DNA from: Umezawaea beigongshangensis | GTDB lineage: Bacteria; Actinomycetota; Actinomycetes; Mycobacteriales; Pseudonocardiaceae | Assembly: GCF_016464305.1 (NCBI RefSeq) | Contig: NZ_JAEIOJ010000007.1 | Coordinates: forward strand, 186,001 to 250,000 | Length of the DNA stretch: 64,000 nt | Direction of reading: 5' to 3' | In this document: positions 1 through 7,666 of the stretch, piece after piece | How the letters are laid out: every line of letters starts with the position of its first letter | Position numbering within the stretch: the first letter of the stretch is position 1 | Translations under genes and position numbers: made by a program | The notes under the pieces: generated by a model | Told to the model about the DNA's origin: nothing | Database searches by the model: none | The model's input: only the letters and a program-made list of their open reading frames with translations

Positions 1-622
1 CGAGCTGGCCGCCCTGACGCCCGGCGAGTACCTGCACATCGGCGGCGACGAGGCGCACGCGACGACCGAGCCGGACTACCTGACGTTCATGAACCGGGTG
101 CTGCCGCTGGTGGCGAAGCACGGCAAGAAGGCCACGGGCTGGCACGAGTTCCTGAAGGCCGAGCCGGGCGCCGGCGCGGTGGCGCAGTACTGGGGCACCA
201 CCGGCGCGGCGCCCGAGCTGGCCGCGGCGGCCGCGCGGGGCACCACGATCGTGCTGTCGCCCGCGAACCGCGCGTACCTGGACATGAAGTACGACGAGAA
301 CACGGAGCTCGGGCTCTCCTGGGCCGGGTACGTCGAGGTGCGCGACGCCTACGACTGGAACCCCGGCGCGTACCTGGAGGGCGTGCCGGAGTCGGCGATC
401 CGCGGCGTGGAGGCTCCGCTGTGGACCGAGACGCTGACGAACTCCGACGAGATCGAGCAGATGGCGTTCCCGCGACTGCTCGCCGTGGCCGAGCTCGGCT
501 GGTCGCCCGCGAGCACGCACGACTGGACCGGCTTCGCCACGCGGCTCGCCGCGCAGGGGCCGCGCCTGGCGGCGAGGGGCGTCGACTACTACGCCTCGCC
601 GCAGGTCCCCTGGCGGAACTGA
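1..622 (+). CDS. Beta-N-acetylhexosaminidase (GH20), C-terminal part
   Basis: The reading frame is open to the left edge (first full codon at base 2), so the N-terminus is missing and 206 codons are visible. It begins inside the catalytic (beta/alpha)8 barrel. The GH20 signature HIGGDEAH lies at visible residues 12-19; its Asp-Glu pair is the catalytic dyad for substrate-assisted hydrolysis of terminal GlcNAc/GalNAc. A later LWTETLTN stretch and the closing FPRLLAVAELGWSP segment are typical of the barrel end in this family. The enzyme probably acts outside the cell on chitin oligomers or glycans, but the signal peptide lies outside the window. Family assignment is firm; the substrate is inferred. 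Confidence 0.93.
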   Translation, partial: ELAALTPGEYLHIGGDEAHATTEPDYLTFMNRVLPLVAKHGKKATGWHEFLKAEPGAGAVAQYWGTTGAAPELAAAAARGTTIVLSPANRAYLDMKYDENTELGLSWAGYVEVRDAYDWNPGAYLEGVPESAIRGVEAPLWTETLTNSDEIEQMAFPRLLAVAELGWSPASTHDWTGFATRLAAQGPRLAARGVDYYASPQVPWRN

Positions 623-629
623 CGCGTCC

Positions 630-660
630 GACGGCCGCCACCCGCGCGGTGGCGGCCGTC
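630..660. terminator. Bidirectional intrinsic terminator-like hairpin
   Basis: A perfect 13-bp stem (630-642 with 648-660) around a 5-nt loop lies between two convergent genes, 8 bases after the GH20 stop. There is no clear U tract, as is common in actinomycetes. It can serve both genes. Confidence 0.75.
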
Positions 661-672
661 GCGCGTCGGGGG

Positions 673-2196
673 TCAGAGGAGGCCGGCGGCGTGCGGGGAG
701 TGGCTGACCAGCAGGCTCTTCGTCTGCTGGTACTGACCGAGCGCCGTGCGCCGGTTCTCCCGGCCGAAGCCGGACTGCTCGTGGCCGCCGAACGCGGCGT
801 GCCCCGGGTGGGCCTGGTAGTCGTTCACCCAGACCCGGCCGGCCTGGATCTCGCGCCCGGCGCGGTGGGCGGTGCGACCGTCGCGGGACCAGACGCCGGC
901 TCCGACGAGGTGGGGCACGCCGTTGGCGGTCTTGATCGCGTCGGCGAAGTCCTCGAAGGTCGTCACGGTCAGCACCGGACCGAGGACCTCGTCCTGGAAG
1001 ATCCCCGTCGCGGTGTCGCCCTCCAGGACCGTCGGCGCGACGTAGCACCCGCCGGAGAGCTCGCCGCCGAGGTCGGCGCGCTCACCGCCGGTCAGCAGGC
1101 GCGCGCCCTCCCGGCGGCCCGTCTCGACGTGGGCGAGGACCCGCGCCACCCGGTCGTGGTCCACCAGCGCGCCGATCGTCGTCGCGGTGTCGAGCGGGTG
1201 CCCCTGCACGACCGCCTCGACGCGCTCGACCACGGCGCCGAGGAACTCGGTCCGCGCGCCGCTCCGGACCAGCGCGCGCGACGGGCTCGTGGACATCTGG
1301 CCCTGGTTGAGGACGAACGTCGCGCACCCCTCCACCGCCTTGTCGAAGAAGGCGTCGCGGGCGGCGGTCACGTCGTCGAAGACCACGGAGACGCTCGTGC
1401 CGCCGAGTTCCAGCGTCACCGGGACGGCGTTCTCCCCCGCGTACTGGGCGACCAGCAGCCCGGCGGCCCTCTCGCCGGTGAAGGCGATCCGCGCGACGCG
1501 GCGGCTGGTGACGAGCGACCTGCCCGCCTCGGCGCCGAAGCCGTTGACGACGTTGAGCACGCCCGGCGGCAGCAGGTCGGCGAGGACGTCCACCAGCACG
1601 TGGACGGACGCCGGGGTCTGCTCGGCCGGCTTGAGCACGACCGCGTTGCCGGCCGCGAGCGCCGGTGCGAGCTTCCAGGCCGCCGCGAGCAGCGGGAAGT
1701 TCCACGGGACGAGCTGGCCGACGACGCCCAGCGGCTCCGGGAAGTGGTGGGCCACCAGCTCGTCGGCGATCCGGGAGAGGCCGCCCTCCTGGGCGCGGAC
1801 CAGTCCGGCGAAGCAGCGGAAGTGGTCGACGGCCAGGGGCAGGTCGGCCCCGAGGGTCTCCCGGACCGGCTTGCCGTTGTCCCAGGACTCCGCGACGGCG
1901 AGGGCTTCGAGGTTGTCCTCGACGCGGTCGGCGATCTCGTCGAGGACCGTCGCGCGCTCGGCGGCGGACGTGCGGCCCCACGCCCGCGACGCGCCGTGCG
2001 CGGCGTCCAGCGCCCGGTCCACGTCCTCCGCGGTCCCCCGCGCGACCTCGGTGAACGTCTCACCGGTGACCGGCGTGGAGTTGGCGAAGTAGTGCCCCTT
2101 GGCCGGGGCCACGTACTCACCGCCGATGAAGTGGTCGTACCGCTCCCGGTACGCCACGACGCTGCCCGGCCGGCCGGGTGCCGCGTACCTCGTCAT
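673..2196 (-). CDS. Aldehyde dehydrogenase family protein with Ser at the catalytic Cys position
   Basis: This 507-residue protein matches the AldB/ExaC type of NAD-dependent aldehyde dehydrogenases over its full length: PWNFP and VLKPAEQTP (cofactor binding), ELGG with the general-base Glu at residue 263, and a FGGHEQSGFGREN C-terminal motif. The nucleophile motif, normally NQGEVCTCPSR, reads NQGQMSTSPSR here. The catalytic Cys position (residue 302, codon 1291-1293) is Ser, and the second Cys (residue 304) is also Ser. The protein should therefore be poorly active or inactive as a dehydrogenase unless Ser substitutes. The ATG is supported by GGGAGG six bases upstream. It is divergent from a GAF-type regulator, the usual context for acetaldehyde/alcohol-responsive aldB genes. 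The fold is certain; the activity is doubtful. Confidence 0.9.
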   Translation of the reverse strand: MTRYAAPGRPGSVVAYRERYDHFIGGEYVAPAKGHYFANSTPVTGETFTEVARGTAEDVDRALDAAHGASRAWGRTSAAERATVLDEIADRVEDNLEALAVAESWDNGKPVRETLGADLPLAVDHFRCFAGLVRAQEGGLSRIADELVAHHFPEPLGVVGQLVPWNFPLLAAAWKLAPALAAGNAVVLKPAEQTPASVHVLVDVLADLLPPGVLNVVNGFGAEAGRSLVTSRRVARIAFTGERAAGLLVAQYAGENAVPVTLELGGTSVSVVFDDVTAARDAFFDKAVEGCATFVLNQGQMSTSPSRALVRSGARTEFLGAVVERVEAVVQGHPLDTATTIGALVDHDRVARVLAHVETGRREGARLLTGGERADLGGELSGGCYVAPTVLEGDTATGIFQDEVLGPVLTVTTFEDFADAIKTANGVPHLVGAGVWSRDGRTAHRAGREIQAGRVWVNDYQAHPGHAAFGGHEQSGFGRENRRTALGQYQQTKSLLVSHSPHAAGLL

Positions 2197-2246
2197 GTGC
2201 CGCCTCCCGCGTCGTCACCTCGGTGGGAGGACGGTAGGCGGGACAA

Positions 2247-2264
2247 CGTTGCAGTCGCGTTGCA
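2247..2264. promoter_or_regulatory. Direct repeat in the divergent promoter, candidate operator
   Basis: CGTTGCA occurs at 2247-2253 and again at 2258-2264, an 11-bp period that puts both copies on the same helix face. It lies between the divergent aldehyde dehydrogenase-like gene and its regulator, so it is a plausible binding site for that regulator. Binding is inferred. Confidence 0.5.
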
Positions 2265-2348
2265 CTCCCGGTGGAGCCGCGGCGGTTGCTCGGTCCGCAG
2301 GAGGGGATCATCCTTGGTCGCACGTGCGAGAGGGGTCGAACACCGGTG

Positions 2349-3818
2349 GTGACCGCGGCGGAGGCGGACTCGGCGGATCTGGCACGGACGCTGCGCCGAC
2401 TGCACGAACGCGTTCTGAGCGGCGATCCGGGCCGCGCGCCGCGCTCGGTGATCTCGGAGTCGTGGCGGCGTTCGCTGGCCGCGCGCGTCGATCCGGACCG
2501 GCACGAGGCCCCCCTGGTCTACGGCAGGTCCGAGCTGGTCGAGGTGCGCCGGGCGCACCCGCTCGCGGCGGTCCTGCCGGTGCTGCGCGAGACGCTGGTC
2601 AGCGTCGCGGACGACGCGCAGCACCTCATGCTCGTGACCGACGCCGAGGGCAGCGTCCTGTGGTGCGAGGGCGCGTCGGCGGTGCGCAGCAGCGCCGAGC
2701 GGGTCCAGCTCGCCGAGGGCGCCGGGTGGAGCGAGGAGGCCATCGGCACCAACGCGATGGGCACCGCGCTCGCGGTGGGCAGGTCGGTGACCGTGCACTC
2801 CGCCGAGCACCTCGTGCGGACCTACCACGGCTGGACGTGCGCGGCGAGTCCCGTGCGCGACCCCGACACGGGGACGGTCCTGGGCGTGGTCGACGTCAGC
2901 GGCCCGCTGGCCACCGCGCACCCGACGATCGCGGCGCTGGTGTCCGCGGCGGCCCGGCTGGCCGAGGGGCAGCTCCAGGTCCGCGCCGCCGCGCGCGACG
3001 AGCAGCTGCGCTCGCGCAACATGCGGCACCTGCTGGGGCTGCGGGGCGAGCCGGGAGCACTGCTCAGCCCGACCGGCCGGGTGCTGGCCGCCGATCCGCA
3101 CGGGGTGCTCGGCGCGCGGGTGGACCTGGAGGGCGCGACGGACCGGGTGCTGCTGGACGACGGTCGCGAGGCGCTGCTCGAACCGCTCGCCGAGGGCTAC
3201 CTGCTGCGGATGCCGAAGTCGTGCGCGGCGCCGCGCACGCCGGTGCTGTCGCTGTCCTTCCTCGGCGGCTCCTCTCCGACGGCCGTGCTGAACGGCCGGG
3301 ACGTGCCGCTGACGCTGCGGCACGCCGAGCTGCTCACGGCGCTGGTGCTGCGGCCCAGCGGCTTGACGGCCGAGCAGCTGGCGCTCCAGCTCTACGGCGA
3401 GCGCGGCAACCCCACGACCGTGCGCGCCGAGCTGCACCGGTTGCGCGCCCAGCTCGGCGCGGGGGTGCTGCACACCAGGCCGTACCGGTTGCAGGCCGAC
3501 GTGCAGGCCGACTTCCTGACGGTGCGGCGTGCCCTGCGCCGCGGTGAGGCGCGCGCGGCGGCGACGGCGTACCGGGGCGCGCTGCTGCCGCGGTCGGAGG
3601 CGCCGGTCGTGCGGGCCGAGCGGGAGGACCTGGTGGGCGCGGTGCGCCGCGCGGTGCTGGCGCGGGCCGACGCGGAGGCGGTGTGGGCGTTCGCGCAGAC
3701 CGACCAGTGCGCCGACGACGTGGAGGTCCTGGACCGGCTGGTGGAGCTGGTTCCCCGCGCGGACCCCCGGCACGGGATCGCGACGGCCAGGCTGCTGCGC
3801 GCGCTGGAGGACGACTGA
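2349..3818 (+). CDS. GAF-domain transcriptional regulator (AcoR-like sensor, winged-HTH tail)
   Basis: The N-terminal region (about residues 30-210) matches the sensor half of AcoR-type regulators: a VISESWRRSL segment, then a GAF domain containing WSEEAIGTNAMGTAL, HLVRTYHGWTCAASPVRD and LGVVDVSGP. There is no AAA+ sigma54 domain. The C-terminal half instead has a winged-helix-like stretch (LTLRHAELLTALVLRPSGL followed by RAELHRLRAQLG) and a helical tail. This architecture is common beside aldB/exaC genes in actinomycetes, where it senses small alcohols or aldehydes. GTG at 2349 (489 aa) was chosen because homologous starts lie just before SADLART; an in-frame GTG at 2271 would give 515 aa but has no ribosome site. 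It is divergent from the aldehyde dehydrogenase-like gene. Confidence 0.82.
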   Translation: MTAAEADSADLARTLRRLHERVLSGDPGRAPRSVISESWRRSLAARVDPDRHEAPLVYGRSELVEVRRAHPLAAVLPVLRETLVSVADDAQHLMLVTDAEGSVLWCEGASAVRSSAERVQLAEGAGWSEEAIGTNAMGTALAVGRSVTVHSAEHLVRTYHGWTCAASPVRDPDTGTVLGVVDVSGPLATAHPTIAALVSAAARLAEGQLQVRAAARDEQLRSRNMRHLLGLRGEPGALLSPTGRVLAADPHGVLGARVDLEGATDRVLLDDGREALLEPLAEGYLLRMPKSCAAPRTPVLSLSFLGGSSPTAVLNGRDVPLTLRHAELLTALVLRPSGLTAEQLALQLYGERGNPTTVRAELHRLRAQLGAGVLHTRPYRLQADVQADFLTVRRALRRGEARAAATAYRGALLPRSEAPVVRAEREDLVGAVRRAVLARADAEAVWAFAQTDQCADDVEVLDRLVELVPRADPRHGIATARLLRALEDD

Positions 3819-3826
3819 GCCGTGCC

Positions 3827-3875
3827 GGTCGGGGCCACCGCCGCCGGGCTCGGCCGGGCGGCGGCGGTCCCGACC
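3827..3875 (+). terminator. Long GC-rich hairpin after the regulator gene
   Basis: Arms 3827-3845 and 3857-3875 pair at 17 of 19 positions around an 11-nt loop, 8 bases after the stop codon. No U tract follows. This is a likely factor-independent terminator of the GAF regulator gene. Confidence 0.6.
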
Positions 3876-4074
3876 GCGGTTCGCGCGGTGCTGCCGGGCA
3901 GGGGTGCGGCGTCGCCGCGCGGTCCGCGCGGCGGTCTAGCGGACGTGCGTTCCGCGTGCTCTCACGGGCCTCTCCTCCGGTGCCGGGCGGCGGCCTCGTC
4001 CTCGCGGGAGAACGGTCTCCAGTCTGATAGGTCCAGACCTCTCGCACCAGGGCCGTAGTGGTGAGAGCGCGATC

Positions 4075-4080
4075 TAAGCT
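4075..4080 (+). promoter_or_regulatory. -10 box TAAGCT of a leaderless promoter
   Basis: TAAGCT ends 6 bases before the ATG at 4087 and no Shine-Dalgarno sequence is present. That spacing places the transcription start on or next to the start codon, as in leaderless actinobacterial mRNAs. Confidence 0.55.
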
Positions 4081-4086
4081 GACGGC

Positions 4087-4689
4087 ATGGGGTACTTCTC
4101 ACCGGGCGACGTCGTCCTGCGGCGCGAGGTCCTGCACGGCGAGCCGTGGGCGGTCCTGCCGACGAGGGTGATCGTCGACGAGCCGGGACTGCTCGCCGTG
4201 TTCGTGGTGCCGGACACGCCGCTCGGGCTGCCCGACCACCACTGGCCGCACGGCTGGCGGAGGTCGGGGGCGACGCGGTGGCGCGGTCACGGCAAGCTCC
4301 TGCTGCACCGGCCGGACGACGCCTACTCGGTGGACCTGTACTGGCGCGGCGAGGACCGGACGTTCCACGGCTGGTACCTGAACCTCCAGGACCCGTACCG
4401 GCGCACGCCGCTGGGCTTCGACACCCTCGACCACGAGCTGGACTACTGGATACCCGCGGACGGCAGTCCGTGGGAGGACCGGGACCGCGAGGAGTTCGAG
4501 GAGCAGGTGCTCCTGGGCAAGTACTCGCCGGAGCTGGCCGAGCGCGTCCGCCGGCAGGGCGAGGACATCGAGAAGATGATCGTCTCCGGCTCGACGTGGT
4601 GGGACCCGGCGTGGGCGGACTGGGCGCCGGACCCGGCCTGGGAGGTCCCGGCGCTGCCCGACGGCTGGGAGGACTACCCGCTGCCGTGA
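4087..4689 (+). CDS. DUF402 domain protein (FomD/Ntdp-like)
   Basis: This 200-residue protein has the DUF402 fold signature: a central beta-rich block with YSVDLYWRGEDRTFHGWYLNLQDPYRRT followed by GFDTLDHELDYWI, whose Tyr, Asp and Glu side chains coordinate metal in FomD and in nucleoside tri/diphosphatases. Members hydrolyse nucleotide phosphates or CMP-linked phosphonates; the substrate here is unknown. A Trp- and Pro-rich C-terminal tail (about residues 165-200) lies beyond the domain. The gene appears leaderless and overlaps the next start by 4 bases (GTGA), so the two are probably translationally coupled. Confidence 0.85.
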   Translation: MGYFSPGDVVLRREVLHGEPWAVLPTRVIVDEPGLLAVFVVPDTPLGLPDHHWPHGWRRSGATRWRGHGKLLLHRPDDAYSVDLYWRGEDRTFHGWYLNLQDPYRRTPLGFDTLDHELDYWIPADGSPWEDRDREEFEEQVLLGKYSPELAERVRRQGEDIEKMIVSGSTWWDPAWADWAPDPAWEVPALPDGWEDYPLP

Positions 4690-5291
4690 GGGTCCGTCCC
4701 GTCTCCCCCGAGGTCCTCGTCGCCGAGCTGGTCGAGCGCGTCGACGCGCTGCCGCGCACCGCCCGTGCGCGGGTGCTCCTCGACGGCGCCCCCGCGGCAC
4801 GCCCCGGCGAGCTGGCCGACGCGCTCGTGGAACCGCTGCGCGCGCGGGGCAGGCCGGTGCGGCGGGTGTCCGCGCGGGACTTCCTGCGCCCCGCGTCGGT
4901 GCGGCTGGAGCACGGCCGCACCGATCCGGACTCCTACCGCGACGAGTGGCTCGACACCGGCGGTCTCCTGCGCGAGGTGCTGGAGCCGCTGGAACCCGGC
5001 GGCACGGGCCGCGTGCTGCCGTCGCTGTGGAACGCCGCAGCCGACCGGGCGAGCCGCGCCGAGTACGTGCGGCTGCCGGAGGGCGGCGTGCTGCTGCTCG
5101 ACGGCGACCTGCTGCTCGGCCGGGGACTCCCGGCCGAGCTGACCGTGCACCTGCGGCTGTCCCCCGCGGCGCTGGAGCGCAAGACCGATCCCGAGCTGCG
5201 CTGGACGCTGCCCGCGTACGCGGGCTACGACCCGGAGCCGGACGTGCTGGTGCGCTACGACCACCCGGACCGGCCAGCCCTGGTGGTCTGA
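4686..5291 (+). CDS. Uridine kinase-like protein with degenerate P-loop
   Basis: The 201-residue product resembles the actinobacterial proteins annotated as uridine kinase: a conserved RARVLLDGAPAARPGELADAL strand-loop near the N-terminus, DFLRPASVRLEHGRTDPDSYRDEWLD in the middle, and LLLDGDLLLGRGLP plus VHLRLS towards the end. The Walker A position (residues 33-42) reads DGAPAARPGE and lacks the Gly-Lys-Ser/Thr needed for ATP phosphates. Kinase activity therefore cannot be assumed. GTG at 4686 overlaps the DUF402 stop, which decides the start. The DUF402 pairing suggests a shared nucleotide-related role, but this is inference. Confidence 0.72.
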   Translation: MRVRPVSPEVLVAELVERVDALPRTARARVLLDGAPAARPGELADALVEPLRARGRPVRRVSARDFLRPASVRLEHGRTDPDSYRDEWLDTGGLLREVLEPLEPGGTGRVLPSLWNAAADRASRAEYVRLPEGGVLLLDGDLLLGRGLPAELTVHLRLSPAALERKTDPELRWTLPAYAGYDPEPDVLVRYDHPDRPALVV

Positions 5292-5295
5292 GGCG

Positions 5296-6513
5296 TCAGA
5301 CGGCTTCGCACGGCACCGCGCCGAAGCGCCGCCACGCCAGGGCCACCAGCGCGGTCGTCACGCCGAACGCCAGCCAGATCGGCGCCGTGATGCCGAACTG
5401 CTTCGCGACGACGCCGCCGAGGAGCGCGCCGACGGCGTCGCCTCCGACGATCAGCAGCAGGAACGCGCTGTTGACCCGGCCGCGCAGCCGGTCGGGCACC
5501 ACGCGGTGCCGCAACGGCGAGATGATCACGCTCCACACCGCGTCGTGCGCGCCGAACAGCACCAGCGTCGCCCCTGCTGCCCAGGGCGCGGTGACCAGCG
5601 CGAGCGACAGGTGCGTGCAGGTCTCCACGACCAGCCCGAACCGCAGGAGGACGGGTGCGCCGAAGCGGGCGATCAGGCGCGGCGCGACGAACGCGCCGGG
5701 AATCCCGCCGAGGGCCATCGCGGTGAGCAGGACGCCGTACCCGGCCTCGCCGAGGTCGAGCCGGTCCCGGGAGTAGAGCACGAACGTCGCCAGGACACCG
5801 CTGAGCGCGACGTTCATCAGGCACAGCACCAGTGCCAGCAGGCGCAGGAGTTCGTGGTTCCACAGCCAGCGCAGCCCCTCGGCGATCTCCGCGCGCAACC
5901 GGCCGCGCGGTTGCGTCCGCGGCTGCGCCGCCGGGACGCGCACGAAGAAGATCAGCAGCGCGGCGACCGCGAAGCTGGCCGCGTCGATCCCGTAGGGCAG
6001 CGCGGCGGCCACGACGAACAGCGCGGCCCCGAGCGGCGGCGCCGCGAGCCGGTTGCCGACGAGCTGCACGTACTGCAACCGGGCCAGCGCCCGCGGGAGC
6101 TGGTCGTCGGCGACCACGCCCGGCACCGTGCTGGAGGCCGCGTTGTCGGCCAGCGTCTCGCCCGTGCCGAGCAGGAACAGCGCCGCGTAGACCACCGGGA
6201 CGGACGCGACGTCCGCCCACACCGCCACCGCGAGACCGCCCACCACGAGCGCGCGCAGCAGGTTCACCACGACCACGAGCAGCCGCCGGTCGAGCCGGTC
6301 GACGAGGGCGCCGCTGACGAGGGAGAACAGCAGCCACGGCAGCTGCTGCACGAACACCGCGCCTCCCACGAGCACCGGGTCGTCGGTGAGGGAGACCAGC
6401 AGCAGCGGTCCGGCGGCGAGGATCAGGCCGTCACCGGTGTTGGAGACCGCGTTGGCCGTCCACAGCTTGGCGAAGTCGGGACCGAGACGGGTGCGCGCGG
6501 CGGACGTGGACAC
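5296..6513 (-). CDS. MFS exporter (12 transmembrane segments)
   Basis: This is a 405-residue integral membrane protein with the pattern of MFS_3/enterobactin-exporter-like drug efflux carriers: FAKLWTANAVSNTGDGLILAAGPLL in helix 1, SGALVDRLDRRLLVV (cytoplasmic loop 2-3 motif), a long hydrophilic central loop near residue 195, and six further helices. It probably exports a small hydrophobic compound by proton antiport. The start is GTG at 6513 (VSTSAARTRL...), upstream of which the frame stays open but has no MFS similarity. It converges on the uridine-kinase-like gene with a 4-bp gap. The substrate cannot be read from sequence. Confidence 0.85.
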   Translation of the reverse strand: MSTSAARTRLGPDFAKLWTANAVSNTGDGLILAAGPLLLVSLTDDPVLVGGAVFVQQLPWLLFSLVSGALVDRLDRRLLVVVVNLLRALVVGGLAVAVWADVASVPVVYAALFLLGTGETLADNAASSTVPGVVADDQLPRALARLQYVQLVGNRLAAPPLGAALFVVAAALPYGIDAASFAVAALLIFFVRVPAAQPRTQPRGRLRAEIAEGLRWLWNHELLRLLALVLCLMNVALSGVLATFVLYSRDRLDLGEAGYGVLLTAMALGGIPGAFVAPRLIARFGAPVLLRFGLVVETCTHLSLALVTAPWAAGATLVLFGAHDAVWSVIISPLRHRVVPDRLRGRVNSAFLLLIVGGDAVGALLGGVVAKQFGITAPIWLAFGVTTALVALAWRRFGAVPCEAV

Positions 6514-6566
6514 CCGGCGAACCCATCGATCTCGTCCGGTGCCGCGAACCGGGTCTCCCGTCCCCG

Positions 6567-6572
6567 TACAGT
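6567..6572 (+). promoter_or_regulatory. -10 box TACAGT of a leaderless promoter
   Basis: TACAGT ends 7 bases before GTG 6580, and no Shine-Dalgarno sequence lies between. It sits between the divergent MFS start (6513) and the DUF6412 gene. Confidence 0.55.
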
Positions 6573-6579
6573 GGTCGGC

Positions 6580-6891
6580 GTGGAGCACGGCGGTGTCGTC
6601 GGGGTGCGGTGGCGGTTGCTGCTCGCCCTGTTCCTGCCGGGCCTGTTCACCACGACCCTCGTGCACACGCCCGCCGAGGCGCTGGCCGCGGTGACCGCGC
6701 TCGCGGCGCTGACCGCCGCGCTCGTCGCGGTCCTGGTCGTGCGCAACCCGCCCGCCCGGCAGGCCGTCCCGGCGTGGAGCCTGTCGCTGCGCGAGCGCTC
6801 CGCCCGCACGGCGTTCCTGCGCCTGCGCGATCCCGACGCCGCAGGGCGTCCCCGTCCCCGAGCACCCGGACTCCGCGGCCCCGCCGCCTGA
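6580..6891 (+). CDS. DUF6412-like small membrane protein
   Basis: The 103-residue protein has two hydrophobic helices (about residues 12-28 and 34-54) followed by a basic tail (SLRERSARTAFLRLRDPDAAGRPRPR). Small proteins of this kind lie immediately upstream of a YidC paralogue in many Pseudonocardiales, as here (37-bp gap). That arrangement suggests it is a partner or substrate of the insertase. No enzymatic motif is visible. The start was chosen from the leaderless -10 box. Confidence 0.7.
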   Translation: MEHGGVVGVRWRLLLALFLPGLFTTTLVHTPAEALAAVTALAALTAALVAVLVVRNPPARQAVPAWSLSLRERSARTAFLRLRDPDAAGRPRPRAPGLRGPAA

Positions 6892-6928
6892 GTCCACCCT
6901 CCCGCTCGACCCGTGACGGAGTCCTGCC

Positions 6929-7666
6929 GTGCTCGCGTTCCTCGACGTGCCCGTGTCCGCTGTCCACGACCTCGTGTCCGGCCTCGCCGGACTGACCACC
7001 ACCGCCGCCGCGATCGTGCTGTGCACGGCGCTCGTGCGGCTGCTGATGCACCCGCTCACCCGTGCCGCCGTGCGCGGCGAACGCGCCCGCGCCGCGCTCG
7101 CGCCGCAGATGGCGCGTCTGCGCGCCCGGCACGGCAAGGACCCGGCCCGGTTGCGGGAGGAGACGCTGGCGCTCCACCGGGACAACCGGACCTCGCTGTT
7201 CGCCGGTTTCCTGCCGCTGCTGGTCCAGGCTCCGTTCTTCACGCTGATGTACCGGCTGTTCTCCACCCCGGAGATCGCCGGTGAGCCCAACGCCCTGCTG
7301 CACGACACGCTGTGGGGCACGCCGCTGGGCGCGCACTGGTTCGGCGGCTTCGCGCCGGTGTTCCCGGTGCTGTTCGCCGGGCTCGCCGTCGTGGCGTGGC
7401 TGACCGTGCGATCGCAGACGGCCCGCACGCGCGAGAACGGCGGCGACGTGGACCTCCCGCTGGCGCGCGTGCTGCGCCTGCTGCCGTTCGGCACGGTCCT
7501 CGTCGCCGCCGTCCTGCCGCTCGCGGCGGGGATCTACCTGCTGACGAGCACTACGTGGACGTGGGCCGAGCGAGCGCTGCTGCACCGCGCAGCGGCGCGC
7601 TCGCCTCGTGCAGGTACTCCAGTACGTGGCCGTAGGAGCGGAGCAGGCCGCACTGGGCGTAGCTGA
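6929..7666 (+). CDS. YidC/Oxa1-family membrane insertase paralogue
   Basis: The 245-residue product contains the conserved insertase core without the large periplasmic domain of E. coli YidC. It has a first helix with the groove Arg (ALVRLLMHPL), a charged cytoplasmic hairpin (APQMARLRARHGKDPARLREE), then FLPLLVQAPFFTLMYRLF and two or three further helices ending at YLLTSTTWTWAERALL. It is shorter than housekeeping actinobacterial YidC (usually over 300 aa) and is not in the rpmH-rnpA-yidC locus, so it is probably a second, specialised copy. GGAG seven bases upstream supports GTG 6929. The last 38 codons run into the convergent desaturase gene and look like read-through coding rather than conserved sequence. 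Confidence 0.85.
   Translation: MLAFLDVPVSAVHDLVSGLAGLTTTAAAIVLCTALVRLLMHPLTRAAVRGERARAALAPQMARLRARHGKDPARLREETLALHRDNRTSLFAGFLPLLVQAPFFTLMYRLFSTPEIAGEPNALLHDTLWGTPLGAHWFGGFAPVFPVLFAGLAVVAWLTVRSQTARTRENGGDVDLPLARVLRLLPFGTVLVAAVLPLAAGIYLLTSTTWTWAERALLHRAAARSPRAGTPVRGRRSGAGRTGRS

Noticed and set aside
421-2352. Long plus-strand open frame over the aldehyde dehydrogenase-like gene
   Set aside because: It is a GC-driven shadow: Arg/Ala/Gly/Pro-rich translation with no family resemblance, antisense to a full-length enzyme.
7551-7666. Frameshift or assembly error at the YidC/desaturase overlap
   Set aside because: Both frames are open and each reaches a normal family end; the overlap is explained by lack of an earlier stop in the YidC paralogue.
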